Positions 7,823 to 15,142 of a stretch of DNA of 24,766 bases are shown piece by piece. Both the position numbers and the translations under genes were made by a program. The notes beneath the pieces are model-generated. The model saw only the letters and a program-made list of their open reading frames with translations. It was not told where the DNA came from and did no database searches. Origin of the DNA: an uncultured Ruminococcus sp. (GTDB lineage Bacteria > Bacillota > Clostridia > Oscillospirales > Ruminococcaceae); NCBI GenBank assembly GCA_900556055.1, contig USNJ01000004.1, positions 1-24,766 of the forward strand, in the 5' to 3' direction. Position 1 is the stretch's first letter. Each line of letters starts with the position of its first letter.

Positions 7823-7862
7823 CGCCGCAGAACCATAAAAAAGTTCTGCGGCGCAGTTTTTT
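7823..7862. terminator. Bidirectional intrinsic terminator
   Basis: A perfect 11-bp stem, CGCCGCAGAAC at 7823-7833 with its complement at 7843-7853, and a 9-nt loop. TTTTTT follows at 7857-7862 for the plus-strand CPBP gene. On the minus strand, five Ts follow the stem for the symporter gene, whose stop codon is at 7866. The two converging genes share it. Confidence 0.95.
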
Positions 7863-7865
7863 ATG

Positions 7866-9434
7866 TCAGACCTTTGCGGTCTTTGCTTCTTCAACTATCT
7901 GCTTTGCTCTTTCGGGATCATCTACCTTGGTAAATGCGCTGACGATCGGAACGATTATAAGTCCGACGATCATTGCAACAGCACCTGCGTTGATAGGCGA
8001 TGCAAGATTAAGCGGGAGAGAAGCGGCAGCCTTTGTTGCTTCGGGGAAGAAGCCGAGGCTGAATATGCACATATGTACAACGGTTATGCCGATTCCTGTA
8101 ACAAAGCTTGTCCATACGGCAGCCTTTGTGATCTTTGCGCTGAACAGTCCATAGAGGAAGGGAGCGAGGAATGCGCCTGCGAGTGCGCCCCATGAGATCG
8201 ACATAAGAGTGGATATGTAAGCGTTGGGATTAAGTGCGATAACAACGGAGATAACGATGAATACGGCAATGAGTATCCTCATGATGAATACCTGCTGCTT
8301 TTCGTCCATGTCCTTCTTGAAAGGCTTGATAAGGTCGATAGTAAGAGTCGAGCTTGACGTGAGGACGAGTGAAGAAAGTGTGGACATCGAAGCCGAGAGA
8401 ACCAGTACAACGACTACGCCGATAAGAAGCTCGGGAACAGCCTGCCGGAGCATTGTAAGCACGATGGAATCGTAATCCGGCTTGCCTGAAGTCAGTCTGT
8501 TAAGAACTGCCTTGCCCGATGCAGCCGCAGCTTCCGGATCGAGATCGGCATAAAGTCTGCCGAAACCGCCCATCAGGTAGGATCCGCCGGCAACGACGAG
8601 CGCAAATATCGTTGAGATGATAGTTCCCTTGGTGATAGCGCTGTTGTCCTTGATAGCGTAGAATTTCTGCACCATCTGAGGAAGTCCCCATGTTCCGAGC
8701 GATGTGAGTATGACAACGCCGATAAGGTTCAGCGGATCGGGTCCGAAAAGTGATCCGAGTGAGCCTGCGGGGACGCTGCTGTCGGAGATCTGTTTCAGGC
8801 TTTCGACAGCTGTTGTGAAACCGCCTTTGTGGTTGATAACGCATAATACAACAGCCGTGATGCCGACAAGCATGATAATTCCCTGAACGAAGTCATTGAT
8901 AGCCGTAGCCTTGTATCCGCCGAGGATAACATAAACGGCAGTCAGTACAGCCATGCCGATGATGCATACTTCATAGGGTATCGAGAATGCCATGCCGAAC
9001 AGTCTGGACAGACCGTTGTAGACCGATGCCGTATAGGGGATAAGGAAAATGAAAACGATGATCGCAGCAGCAGTCTTGAGTGACTTTGAGTTATATCTTT
9101 TCTCAAAGAATTCAGGCATTGTCGAGGTATTGAGATTCTTGGTCATTGTACGGGTGCGCTTGCCCATAACGAGCCATGCAAGAGCACTTCCGAGAACGGC
9201 GTTTCCTATGCCGATCCATGCGGTCGAGATGCCGTAGAGCCAGCCGAACTGGCCAGCGTAGCCGATAAAAACGACAGCGGAGAAGTAGGACGAGCCGTAA
9301 GCGAATGCAGTGAACCAGGGGCCGAGGCTGCGTCCGCCGAGAACGAAGTCAGATACGTTCGAGGTCTTTTTCCTGCACCAGAAGCCGATCCCGAGCATAA
9401 GCGCAAGGTAAACGATCAGAATGATGTAAAGCAT
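7866..9434 (-). CDS. Sodium:solute symporter (SSS family)
   Basis: A 522-residue polytopic protein of typical SSS length, with about 13 transmembrane helices predicted by eye. Family marks are the opening helix with the following FVLGGRSLGPW (30-40), GGYKATAINDFVQGIIML (172-189), WGLPQMVQKFYAIKD (249-263) and SASMSTLSSLVLTSSSTLT (347-365). The last corresponds to the helix of PutP that supplies Ser/Thr ligands of the Na2 sodium site. The protein would import a small solute with sodium. The sequence shows features of both the proline (PutP) and pantothenate (PanF) branches, so I do not name a substrate. The ATG at 9434 has AAAGGA (minus strand, complement of 9444-9449) 9 nt upstream. It is monocistronic, with its own promoter and the shared terminator. 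Confidence 0.9.
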   Translation of the reverse strand: MLYIILIVYLALMLGIGFWCRKKTSNVSDFVLGGRSLGPWFTAFAYGSSYFSAVVFIGYAGQFGWLYGISTAWIGIGNAVLGSALAWLVMGKRTRTMTKNLNTSTMPEFFEKRYNSKSLKTAAAIIVFIFLIPYTASVYNGLSRLFGMAFSIPYEVCIIGMAVLTAVYVILGGYKATAINDFVQGIIMLVGITAVVLCVINHKGGFTTAVESLKQISDSSVPAGSLGSLFGPDPLNLIGVVILTSLGTWGLPQMVQKFYAIKDNSAITKGTIISTIFALVVAGGSYLMGGFGRLYADLDPEAAAASGKAVLNRLTSGKPDYDSIVLTMLRQAVPELLIGVVVVLVLSASMSTLSSLVLTSSSTLTIDLIKPFKKDMDEKQQVFIMRILIAVFIVISVVIALNPNAYISTLMSISWGALAGAFLAPFLYGLFSAKITKAAVWTSFVTGIGITVVHMCIFSLGFFPEATKAAASLPLNLASPINAGAVAMIVGLIIVPIVSAFTKVDDPERAKQIVEEAKTAKV

Positions 9435-9491
9435 TGATAAAAATCCTTTCGTATGATTTAGTGATTTAAAGCTAACATGGTTTTATGCTTT

Positions 9492-9613
9492 AACTCATTA
9501 AATTGAAAATGATAACATTAAAAGTATATCATAACAAAAGGGTGTTTGTCAATTGTGAGTAATAACAGTTTTTTGCGATAAAATAGTATATAATACTGAA
9601 AACTCATTAAATT
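9492..9613. repeat. Direct 13-bp repeat on both sides of the symporter promoter
   Basis: AACTCATTAAATT occurs at 9492-9504 and again, identically, at 9601-9613, 109 bp apart. Relative to the symporter start near 9516, one copy lies just downstream of the start and the other about 90 bp upstream. This arrangement is seen for repressor or looping sites. Only the identity and positions are observed; the role is inference. Confidence 0.5.
9523..9552 (-). promoter_or_regulatory. Promoter of the sodium:solute symporter gene
   Basis: On the minus strand, TTGACA (complement of 9547-9552), an 18-bp spacer, then TATACT (complement of 9523-9528) preceded by TGA, which gives an extended -10 of the TGN type. 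Transcription would start near 9516, leaving a leader of about 80 nt before the ATG at 9434. Confidence 0.75.
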
Positions 9614-9716
9614 ATGGGAATTTCCCGCTGCAAAACAGCATATATCAAAGCTTTCGCAGGATATGCACATTTGCGTTCAGCCGCAGGCTTTGATTTGTCT
9701 GCGGCTGAGCTTTTTT
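9601..9716 (+). ncRNA. Possible small structured transcript without a gene
   Basis: A TATAAT at 9589-9594 without a convincing -35 is followed by a palindromic GGGAATTTCCC, a GCTG/CAGC hairpin, and a clear intrinsic terminator at 9677-9716. ATCAAAGC at 9644-9651 is exactly complementary to GCTTTGAT at 9687-9694, which lies in the terminator loop, so an alternative fold or pseudoknot is possible. No open reading frame in the segment is convincing. I do not recognise a known RNA family. It could instead be the degraded end of a lost gene. Confidence 0.35.
9677..9716 (+). terminator. Intrinsic terminator of the orphan segment
   Basis: A 10-bp stem pairs 9677-9686 with 9699-9708, with a 12-nt loop, followed by GC and six Ts (9711-9716). 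It is oriented rightward, yet no plus-strand gene ends upstream: the preceding 1.8 kb is the minus-strand symporter and its promoter region. Confidence 0.8.
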
Positions 9717-9778
9717 CGGGGGATATATTGAGTTATAAAGCACATGTAATTTTAATAGTACAGTGAAAAATCTACTGG

Positions 9779-9907
9779 ACAAAACACCGGAAATCGGTAA
9801 TTTTATGCATCACACTGCACAAAATGTCTCAAATCGGCAGTTTTATGCATCGCACTGCACAAAACATCAAAAAACGGCAATTTCGTGCATTCAGCTGCAC
9901 AAAATTA
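9779..9907. repeat. Three 40-bp tandem units, each containing a dyad
   Basis: Contiguous units lie at 9779-9818, 9819-9858 and 9859-9898, with a partial fourth unit starting ACAAAA at 9899. Units 1 and 2 match at about 32 of 40 positions; unit 3 is more diverged. The best-kept bases form an interrupted palindrome that spans unit junctions: TTTTATGCA-6 nt-TGCACAAAA at 9801-9824 and 9841-9864, and TTTCGTGCA-6 nt-TGCACAAAA at 9881-9904, each with a single mismatch between arms. The period of 40 is not a multiple of three, so it does not encode a protein repeat. It ends 39 bp before the -35 of the downstream operon, which suggests an operator array or a small repeat family. Confidence 0.85.
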
Positions 9908-9945
9908 TTATGACTGTATTTCCCCGAAAAAATTCGCATCTGCTA

Positions 9946-9974
9946 TTGAAAACGCTTTGCAATGATGGTATACT
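9946..9974 (+). promoter_or_regulatory. Promoter of the Nudix-nth-DUF58-transglutaminase-recQ operon
   Basis: TTGAAA (9946-9951), a 17-bp spacer, then TATACT (9969-9974) directly preceded by TGG, an extended -10. Transcription would start near 9981, about 35 nt before the GTG start at 10015, and AAGGGGA at 10001-10007 is the ribosome site. The dyad array lies immediately upstream. Confidence 0.75.
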
Positions 9975-10014
9975 TATAATAAATATGTAATAATCAGTAA
10001 AAGGGGAAAATACC

Positions 10015-10809
10015 GTGGATACAGTAAAAAAGGGCGATATATCATCTCTCGGAAAAAGCTATGAAATAAAGATCGACAGACCTGTCGGAGCTGAGCATCC
10101 CAAGCATGCGGGACTCATTTATCCCATTAATTACGGATATGTTGAGGGGCTTCTTGCGGGCGACGGTGAGGAGCAGGACGTTTATGTGCTGGGCAGCAGT
10201 GAGCCTGTCAGTGAATACAGCGGAGTTATTGTTGCTGTGATAAACAGGAGCAATGACAATGAGGACAAGTGGGTAATGGTATCGGAGGATTATCTTGACG
10301 GCGACACTATGGATAAGCCGCTGCTTTATGAGCCTTACATCAGGGCGGCTGTGGATTTTCAGGAGCAGTATTATCATTCTGAAGTGACCTGTCTTTACGA
10401 AAAGACCTGCGGGACAGTATGCTTCACGGTCGGGGACGGTGAGGTGAAATATCTTCTCGTCCAGAATAAGGACAGCGGACACATCGGCTATCCGAAGGGA
10501 CATATCGAGCTGAATGAAACAGAAACTGAAACTGCGATACGTGAGGTAAAGGAAGAAACAGGTCTTGATGTCATGCCGTGGGACGGTTTCCGCTTTGCAT
10601 ATTCATTCACGCTGCCGAACGGCATACGCAAGAACTGCGTATATTTCGTAGGCGAATACAAGAGCGGTGCATACACGATACAGGAGGAAGAGCTGGGCGC
10701 ATCGTGGGTGCTGAATTTCGATGATGCAATGGCGAAGCTCAATTATCCGCAGGACAAGGCTGTGCTTGAAGCGGCAAATGCCGAGATAATGAAACGGAGA
10801 AGATCATGA
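10015..10809 (+). CDS. Pyrophosphatase-like domain fused to a Nudix hydrolase
   Basis: A 264-residue two-domain protein. Residues ~15-115 resemble family I inorganic pyrophosphatase, with YPINYGY (36-42) and an AGDGEEQDVYVLG stretch (48-60) in the position of the PPase signature DGDPLD. Two of its three aspartates remain (D50, D55), the middle one is Glu, and the later D/K cluster is also altered, so PPase activity is doubtful. Residues ~124-262 are a Nudix domain with an exact box from G162 to L184 (G-x5-E-x7-REVKEETGL) inside YPKGHIELNE, a form seen in Ap4A/dinucleotide hydrolases. Nudix enzymes hydrolyse nucleoside diphosphate derivatives and some clear damaged nucleotides. The GTG start has AAGGGGA 7 nt upstream. 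It is the first gene of the operon and overlaps nth by ATGA. Confidence 0.88.
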   Translation: MDTVKKGDISSLGKSYEIKIDRPVGAEHPKHAGLIYPINYGYVEGLLAGDGEEQDVYVLGSSEPVSEYSGVIVAVINRSNDNEDKWVMVSEDYLDGDTMDKPLLYEPYIRAAVDFQEQYYHSEVTCLYEKTCGTVCFTVGDGEVKYLLVQNKDSGHIGYPKGHIELNETETETAIREVKEETGLDVMPWDGFRFAYSFTLPNGIRKNCVYFVGEYKSGAYTIQEEELGASWVLNFDDAMAKLNYPQDKAVLEAANAEIMKRRRS

Positions 10810-11453
10810 CCAAAAAAGAAAGGGCGCTGAAGGCGGTCGAGGGACTGGAAAAAATATATCCCGATGCGGTATGCTCGCTGGTCTACACCAAGCCGCATGA
10901 GCTTATGATAGCAGGCAGGCTGTCTGCACAGTGCACCGATGAGCGTGTAAATCAGGTTACGCCCGAGCTTTTCGGAAAATACAAAACCATAGAAGATTTC
11001 GCCGATGCCGATGTCAATGACATCGCTGAGATAATAAAGCCCTGCGGACTTTTCAGGACGAAGGCACAGAGCATAGTCGGCATGATGAGGACGCTCAGGG
11101 ACGAATTCAGCTGCGAGATACCGAAAACAGTCGAGGAGCTGACAAAGCTTCCCGGCATAGGACGAAAGACTGCAAATCTTATCATGGGCGATGTTCATCA
11201 TCTGCCTGCGATAGTGACGGATACGCATTTTATACGCATATGCGGAAGGCTGAAGCTTACCGACAAGACCGATCCCAAGCAGGTCGAAACAGAGCTGAGA
11301 AAGCTTATCCCGCCCGAAAAATCGTCCGATTTCTGCCACAGGGTAGTTATTTTCGGACGTGAATACTGCCGTGCGAGAGCACCGAGATGCGAAGAATGTC
11401 CGCTGAGAGCATATCTTTCGGAGGACGGAAAAGGATTTGTCTGCCGCTTATGA
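10806..11453 (+). CDS. nth: Endonuclease III, DNA glycosylase/AP lyase (atypical Fe-S loop)
   Basis: A 215-residue base-excision-repair enzyme that removes oxidised pyrimidines from DNA and nicks the abasic site. It has LSAQCTD (39-45), the helix-hairpin-helix LPGIGRKTAN (115-124) with catalytic K121, and TDTH with catalytic D139. The iron-sulfur loop starts normally (C188-x6-C195-x2-C198), but the fourth ligand expected at x5 is L204. The next cysteine is C213, 14 residues further on, at the extreme C-terminus, so the [4Fe-4S] cluster may use a shifted ligand or be absent. The ATG overlaps the upstream stop (ATGA), and its own stop overlaps the start of the DUF58 gene in the same way, which indicates tight co-translation. 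Confidence 0.94.
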   Translation: MTKKERALKAVEGLEKIYPDAVCSLVYTKPHELMIAGRLSAQCTDERVNQVTPELFGKYKTIEDFADADVNDIAEIIKPCGLFRTKAQSIVGMMRTLRDEFSCEIPKTVEELTKLPGIGRKTANLIMGDVHHLPAIVTDTHFIRICGRLKLTDKTDPKQVETELRKLIPPEKSSDFCHRVVIFGREYCRARAPRCEECPLRAYLSEDGKGFVCRL

Positions 11454-12610
11454 AAATAGTATATCTTCTGCTTATAGGGGGATGCTGGCTGTTTTATCTG
11501 CTTTTTCCCGATAAGCTGTCGTTTTACGCACTTCTGACGGTGATGATATTTCCCGTACTGCTGCTGATAATTACAGTCATCACGGCATTTTCCGCAAAGA
11601 TGGGCGCAGTTTCGGAGAACAGGGCGGATATTCCACGGAAAAATTCAAGGCTGCATTTCAGAATGTGGGTGAAAAACCGTGTGCTGTTCCCGATGCCGTC
11701 GGTGACGTTTGAGTTTTCATGCAAAAACAGCTTTGCGGACGGTGCAAAAAAGTCGTCCGCAGTTATTGCGCTGCCTGCTTTCGGAAAGGGCGGTGCATCT
11801 GCCGTGCTGACATCGGAGCACTGCGGGGATATCACATTCTGCCTTGAAAGCGTTGTTTTTCATGATATGTTCAGAATGTTCCGCATAAAAAGGCGATGCG
11901 GGGCAAAGCTGACGATTCCCGTTCTGCCTGATGATGCCTGTTTGCCTGCCGATATCTGCGCTGAAGCGGAAAATGCTGACGGAGAGCTGTTTTCACAGCT
12001 GAAAAGCGGCGATGATCCGTCGGAGATATTCGGGATAAGGGAATACCGTGACGGAGACCCCATGAACAGAGTGCTTACGAAGCTTGGCGGAAAGACGGAT
12101 TCAATGCTTGTGAAGGAGCTGTCGCTGCCCATGGAAACACATCTTTCCGTGCTGGCGGATCTTTCTCTGCCGCAGAAAACGGAAGAACGGCTGAAGGCTG
12201 CCGATCAGCTGCTGAACTCGCTGAATGCTGTATCTATGGCACTTTTGTCGGAAAATATCCCGTTTCGGATATGCCGTGCGGACAGCTTCGGCGAAATGAT
12301 CGCTTCTGATATCCCGAATGAAGATGAGCTTTACACCGCTTTTCGTGAGATATATTCGGAAATAGCCGACAACAACGCTGTTTCGGGTGCATTCGAGGAT
12401 ATTGCCCGTGAGCTTTCGGGGCATGGTCCCGTATGCGCCGCAGTATATGACGACATGGAAAAAATACACACGCTTACAGATATTTTCGGAAACTCGGACA
12501 GGATCTGCATAATTGCGGTCACATCTGAAAATGAATATCCCGAGCTTGGAATGCCCGAAAATGTCGTACTTTGCAGACTTGCGGAAAAACAGGAGAAGGC
12601 TGATGCGTAG
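11450..12610 (+). CDS. DUF58 family protein
   Basis: A 386-residue protein with two N-terminal membrane segments (about 3-19 and 26-48) followed by a soluble region. The DUF58 signature appears as FGIREYRDGDPMNRVLTK (194-211) followed by KTDSMLVKEL; the tryptophan often found after GDxxRxI is missing here. The domain after it has the von Willebrand A-like character known for the family. DUF58 genes commonly sit between a MoxR AAA ATPase and a transglutaminase membrane protein; their biochemical role is not settled. Here the transglutaminase follows with an 8-bp overlap, but no MoxR gene precedes it: nth does, through an ATGA overlap. I chose the ATG at 11450 because of that overlap. An in-frame ATG at 11387 lies inside nth. 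Confidence 0.85.
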   Translation: MKIVYLLLIGGCWLFYLLFPDKLSFYALLTVMIFPVLLLIITVITAFSAKMGAVSENRADIPRKNSRLHFRMWVKNRVLFPMPSVTFEFSCKNSFADGAKKSSAVIALPAFGKGGASAVLTSEHCGDITFCLESVVFHDMFRMFRIKRRCGAKLTIPVLPDDACLPADICAEAENADGELFSQLKSGDDPSEIFGIREYRDGDPMNRVLTKLGGKTDSMLVKELSLPMETHLSVLADLSLPQKTEERLKAADQLLNSLNAVSMALLSENIPFRICRADSFGEMIASDIPNEDELYTAFREIYSEIADNNAVSGAFEDIARELSGHGPVCAAVYDDMEKIHTLTDIFGNSDRICIIAVTSENEYPELGMPENVVLCRLAEKQEKADA

Positions 12611-15131
12611 AAAAAACGATCCCGAGCTTCTTGGGATAAAAACAGAAACGGGCATGGAGATATCGCCGCCGCCCGACCTCAGAAATGCGGCGGCACTGTT
12701 TGTTATGCGCCTTGTTATCGCATTTGTCGGCGCTGCGTCCGCTGTCTGCTGCTTTCTTACTGCGGCACCGTTTTCGGAATATGCGGAAAGTGCGGTGATG
12801 ACGGCTGCGGCGGTCTGCCTGGTCATGACGGCGGTTACGTCGGTCAGGGGGAAAAAGGCGGCTTATATATCGGCGGGCGTGACAGCTCTGATGATCGCGG
12901 CTGCGGCTTATTTTATTGTGAAAAATATCGGCACGCTTACCGATGGATTTATGCTTGCCGCAAATAAATATATGGCGGCTGTGAATTATGATTATCTGCA
13001 TAAGGATCTGTTTTCGGTGGAAATGCCGGACGATCCCGAGCGATGCATAAGAGTATTTTTCTGTGCCGTAACGGCGGCGATATCGGCGGGACTGTGCCTT
13101 TCGATGCTGCCTGCGCCTAATCTGCTGGCTGTTTTCACTCTGACGTTCCCGTGTGCGGAGGCGGTGCTTTATTTCGGACTTGCGCCCGATCAGGCGGCGT
13201 TCGGCGGACTTATCGCAGTATGGGCTGCGGCTGCCGCTTCGGAGATGTCAGGCTTCCCGTTTTCACGGAAGATACGTGATTTCCGAACGAAAAAGGCGGT
13301 CGTTCAGAGCGGGATATGCGCTTTTGCGGCTATGCTTGCGGGATTTGCAGGCGTATGCATATGGGGAAAGATCACGGATTATGAGCGTTCGGAGCGTATC
13401 GACGATATGCGAAAGAGCGTTTCGGATTATGTTATGAACACATCTCCCGAGGAATTTATCGACGATGCGGCTGAGTTCCTGCGTCTGAAAAAAACGGTCA
13501 TAGGAAGCATAGACGACGGAAAGCTCGGCAGACAGGACGAGATAAAATTCAAACACAATGCCGTGCTGGAGGTAAGTCTGCCGAAGCAGGAACAGTCGGT
13601 CTATCTGAGGGGATTTGTCGGTGTGAATTACACAGGTTCGAGCTGGGAGCAGCTCAATCCGCTTCAGAAGACACGCTATGATAACATTGCTGCGGATTTT
13701 GCGGACGGATATTTCCCGCAGATGACTGACAACATATATTACATGGCACTTTCCGATGATGAAAAATATATCTATACTATTAAAAATATAGCGGCGCAGA
13801 AGAAGTATGCGTATATGCCGTACAGAAATCTCAGGCGTTCATCGTTCGTGATGCCCGAGCGTGACGGTGCATTTCTTTCGGACGGAAACAGGACATATTC
13901 GGGAACGGCAGCTCTTTACAGCGTTGACAATGTGACGCAGCTGCGTGTTTACCCGAAGTATTTCTATGCCCCTGGGGACGGCGAGAATTCGCTTGTTTCG
14001 CTGAAAAATACGTGGTATGACAGCGAAGCGGCTTACCGCAGCTTTGTTTATGACACCTACCTTGATCTGCCAAGTGATTTTATCATAGGAGATGTTGTTT
14101 TCGATGGGATCGACAAGACGTATCGTAATTCGGAGCTGACTCTCGATCCCGTGACATACTGTTCCGAGGTTATAAGGCAGTATCTTAACGATAACACCGA
14201 ATATGATCTTGCGGCGGGAAAAACGCCTGCGGGAAAGGATTTTGCGGAATATTTCCTGCTTGAAAACAAAAAGGGCAGCTGCACTCATTATGCAACGACA
14301 GCGGTTCTCCTTGCGAGATACTGCGGAATACCTGCGAGATACATTGAGGGATATATCATAACACCCGATAATTTCTCTCCTGCGGCATCTTTGGGGCAGA
14401 CGGACAGCGTTTCCGTCCTCGATGACAATGCGCACGCATGGGCGGAATTCTATATTGACGGCTACGGCTGGTATCCGATGGAATTCACAAAGGGATATAT
14501 CCCGAACGAGGAAATAGACGCAGAAACGGGGTCTTCCGGGTCTGAGGAGGAAACTGAAACTGTGACAGTTACCGTGACAACAGCCGCAGAAACGGAAACC
14601 GAGATAAGCGGGAGTGAAACATCTGTCAGCGAAACGGATCCCGAAGAATATCCGCAGTCGGGCGGCGGAACATCTTCGGGCAATGGGAACAGTGCGAAAA
14701 AGCCGATAGATATGAAGGCTATAAGCAGGCTCGCAGCTGCTGCCGCTGTAATTGTCATAATAATAATGCGTCCGTTCATCGTGGTGCATTTCCGAAAGAA
14801 AAGATTTGCTGTGATGAAGAAAAATATCGGAATAAAGGCGGTCTATGCATATTTTATAAAGCTTCTCGGCGATATGGGTGCGGAATATGATCGGAAGCAG
14901 CCTGCCGAAAGCGAGGCAGAAAGGCTTGACGGCGGATATCCGCAGCTATCGGGAAAAACGGCGCAGCTCATTATCGGCAAACGACTGAAAGCGGAATATT
15001 CCGAGCATGGCATAACAGAAGAGGAGCTTTCGGAATGTGCTGATGCTGCGATAAAGCTTGCAGAGTCGCTGTATGCAGAGAAAAAGCCGCTTGCAAAGGC
15101 AATTTACCGCTTTGTTCTACGCAGGATCTAG
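12603..15131 (+). CDS. Membrane-anchored transglutaminase-like protein (TgpA type)
   Basis: An 842-residue protein. About six to seven membrane segments occupy roughly residues 25-275, followed by a large extracytoplasmic region with a transglutaminase-like core. The catalytic triad is visible as C560 in KGSCTHYAT, H611 in NAHAWAEF and an acidic residue, E627 rather than Asp, in WYPMEF. Residues ~645-685 are a low-complexity Ser/Thr/Glu linker, then a single membrane helix (about 705-722) and a basic cytoplasmic tail of ~120 residues. Relatives are thought to be transpeptidase- or peptidase-like enzymes acting on cell-surface proteins or wall peptides; the substrate is unknown. The ATG at 12603 overlaps the DUF58 gene by 8 bp. 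RecQ follows after 11 bp. Confidence 0.88.
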   Translation: MRRKNDPELLGIKTETGMEISPPPDLRNAAALFVMRLVIAFVGAASAVCCFLTAAPFSEYAESAVMTAAAVCLVMTAVTSVRGKKAAYISAGVTALMIAAAAYFIVKNIGTLTDGFMLAANKYMAAVNYDYLHKDLFSVEMPDDPERCIRVFFCAVTAAISAGLCLSMLPAPNLLAVFTLTFPCAEAVLYFGLAPDQAAFGGLIAVWAAAAASEMSGFPFSRKIRDFRTKKAVVQSGICAFAAMLAGFAGVCIWGKITDYERSERIDDMRKSVSDYVMNTSPEEFIDDAAEFLRLKKTVIGSIDDGKLGRQDEIKFKHNAVLEVSLPKQEQSVYLRGFVGVNYTGSSWEQLNPLQKTRYDNIAADFADGYFPQMTDNIYYMALSDDEKYIYTIKNIAAQKKYAYMPYRNLRRSSFVMPERDGAFLSDGNRTYSGTAALYSVDNVTQLRVYPKYFYAPGDGENSLVSLKNTWYDSEAAYRSFVYDTYLDLPSDFIIGDVVFDGIDKTYRNSELTLDPVTYCSEVIRQYLNDNTEYDLAAGKTPAGKDFAEYFLLENKKGSCTHYATTAVLLARYCGIPARYIEGYIITPDNFSPAASLGQTDSVSVLDDNAHAWAEFYIDGYGWYPMEFTKGYIPNEEIDAETGSSGSEEETETVTVTVTTAAETETEISGSETSVSETDPEEYPQSGGGTSSGNGNSAKKPIDMKAISRLAAAAAVIVIIIMRPFIVVHFRKKRFAVMKKNIGIKAVYAYFIKLLGDMGAEYDRKQPAESEAERLDGGYPQLSGKTAQLIIGKRLKAEYSEHGITEEELSECADAAIKLAESLYAEKKPLAKAIYRFVLRRI

Positions 15132-15142
15132 GAGGAAGAAAT

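Noticed and set aside
9779..9907. Possible CRISPR array
   Set aside because: Units are contiguous and similar along their whole length; there are no unique spacers and no cas genes.
9763..9990. 75-codon frame starting at a GTG and running across the 40-bp tandem units
   Set aside because: The repeat period is not a multiple of three, so each unit is read in a different frame; there is no ribosome site, and the conserved feature is the DNA dyad.
12513..12602. Upstream ATG for the transglutaminase gene
   Set aside because: It is inside the DUF58 gene and adds a non-membrane segment; the ATG at 12603 gives the normal short overlap.
13839..14789. 316-codon frame opposite the transglutaminase gene
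   Set aside because: It is antisense to a well-supported gene with catalytic motifs, and its product is Arg/Cys/His-rich with no recognisable domain.
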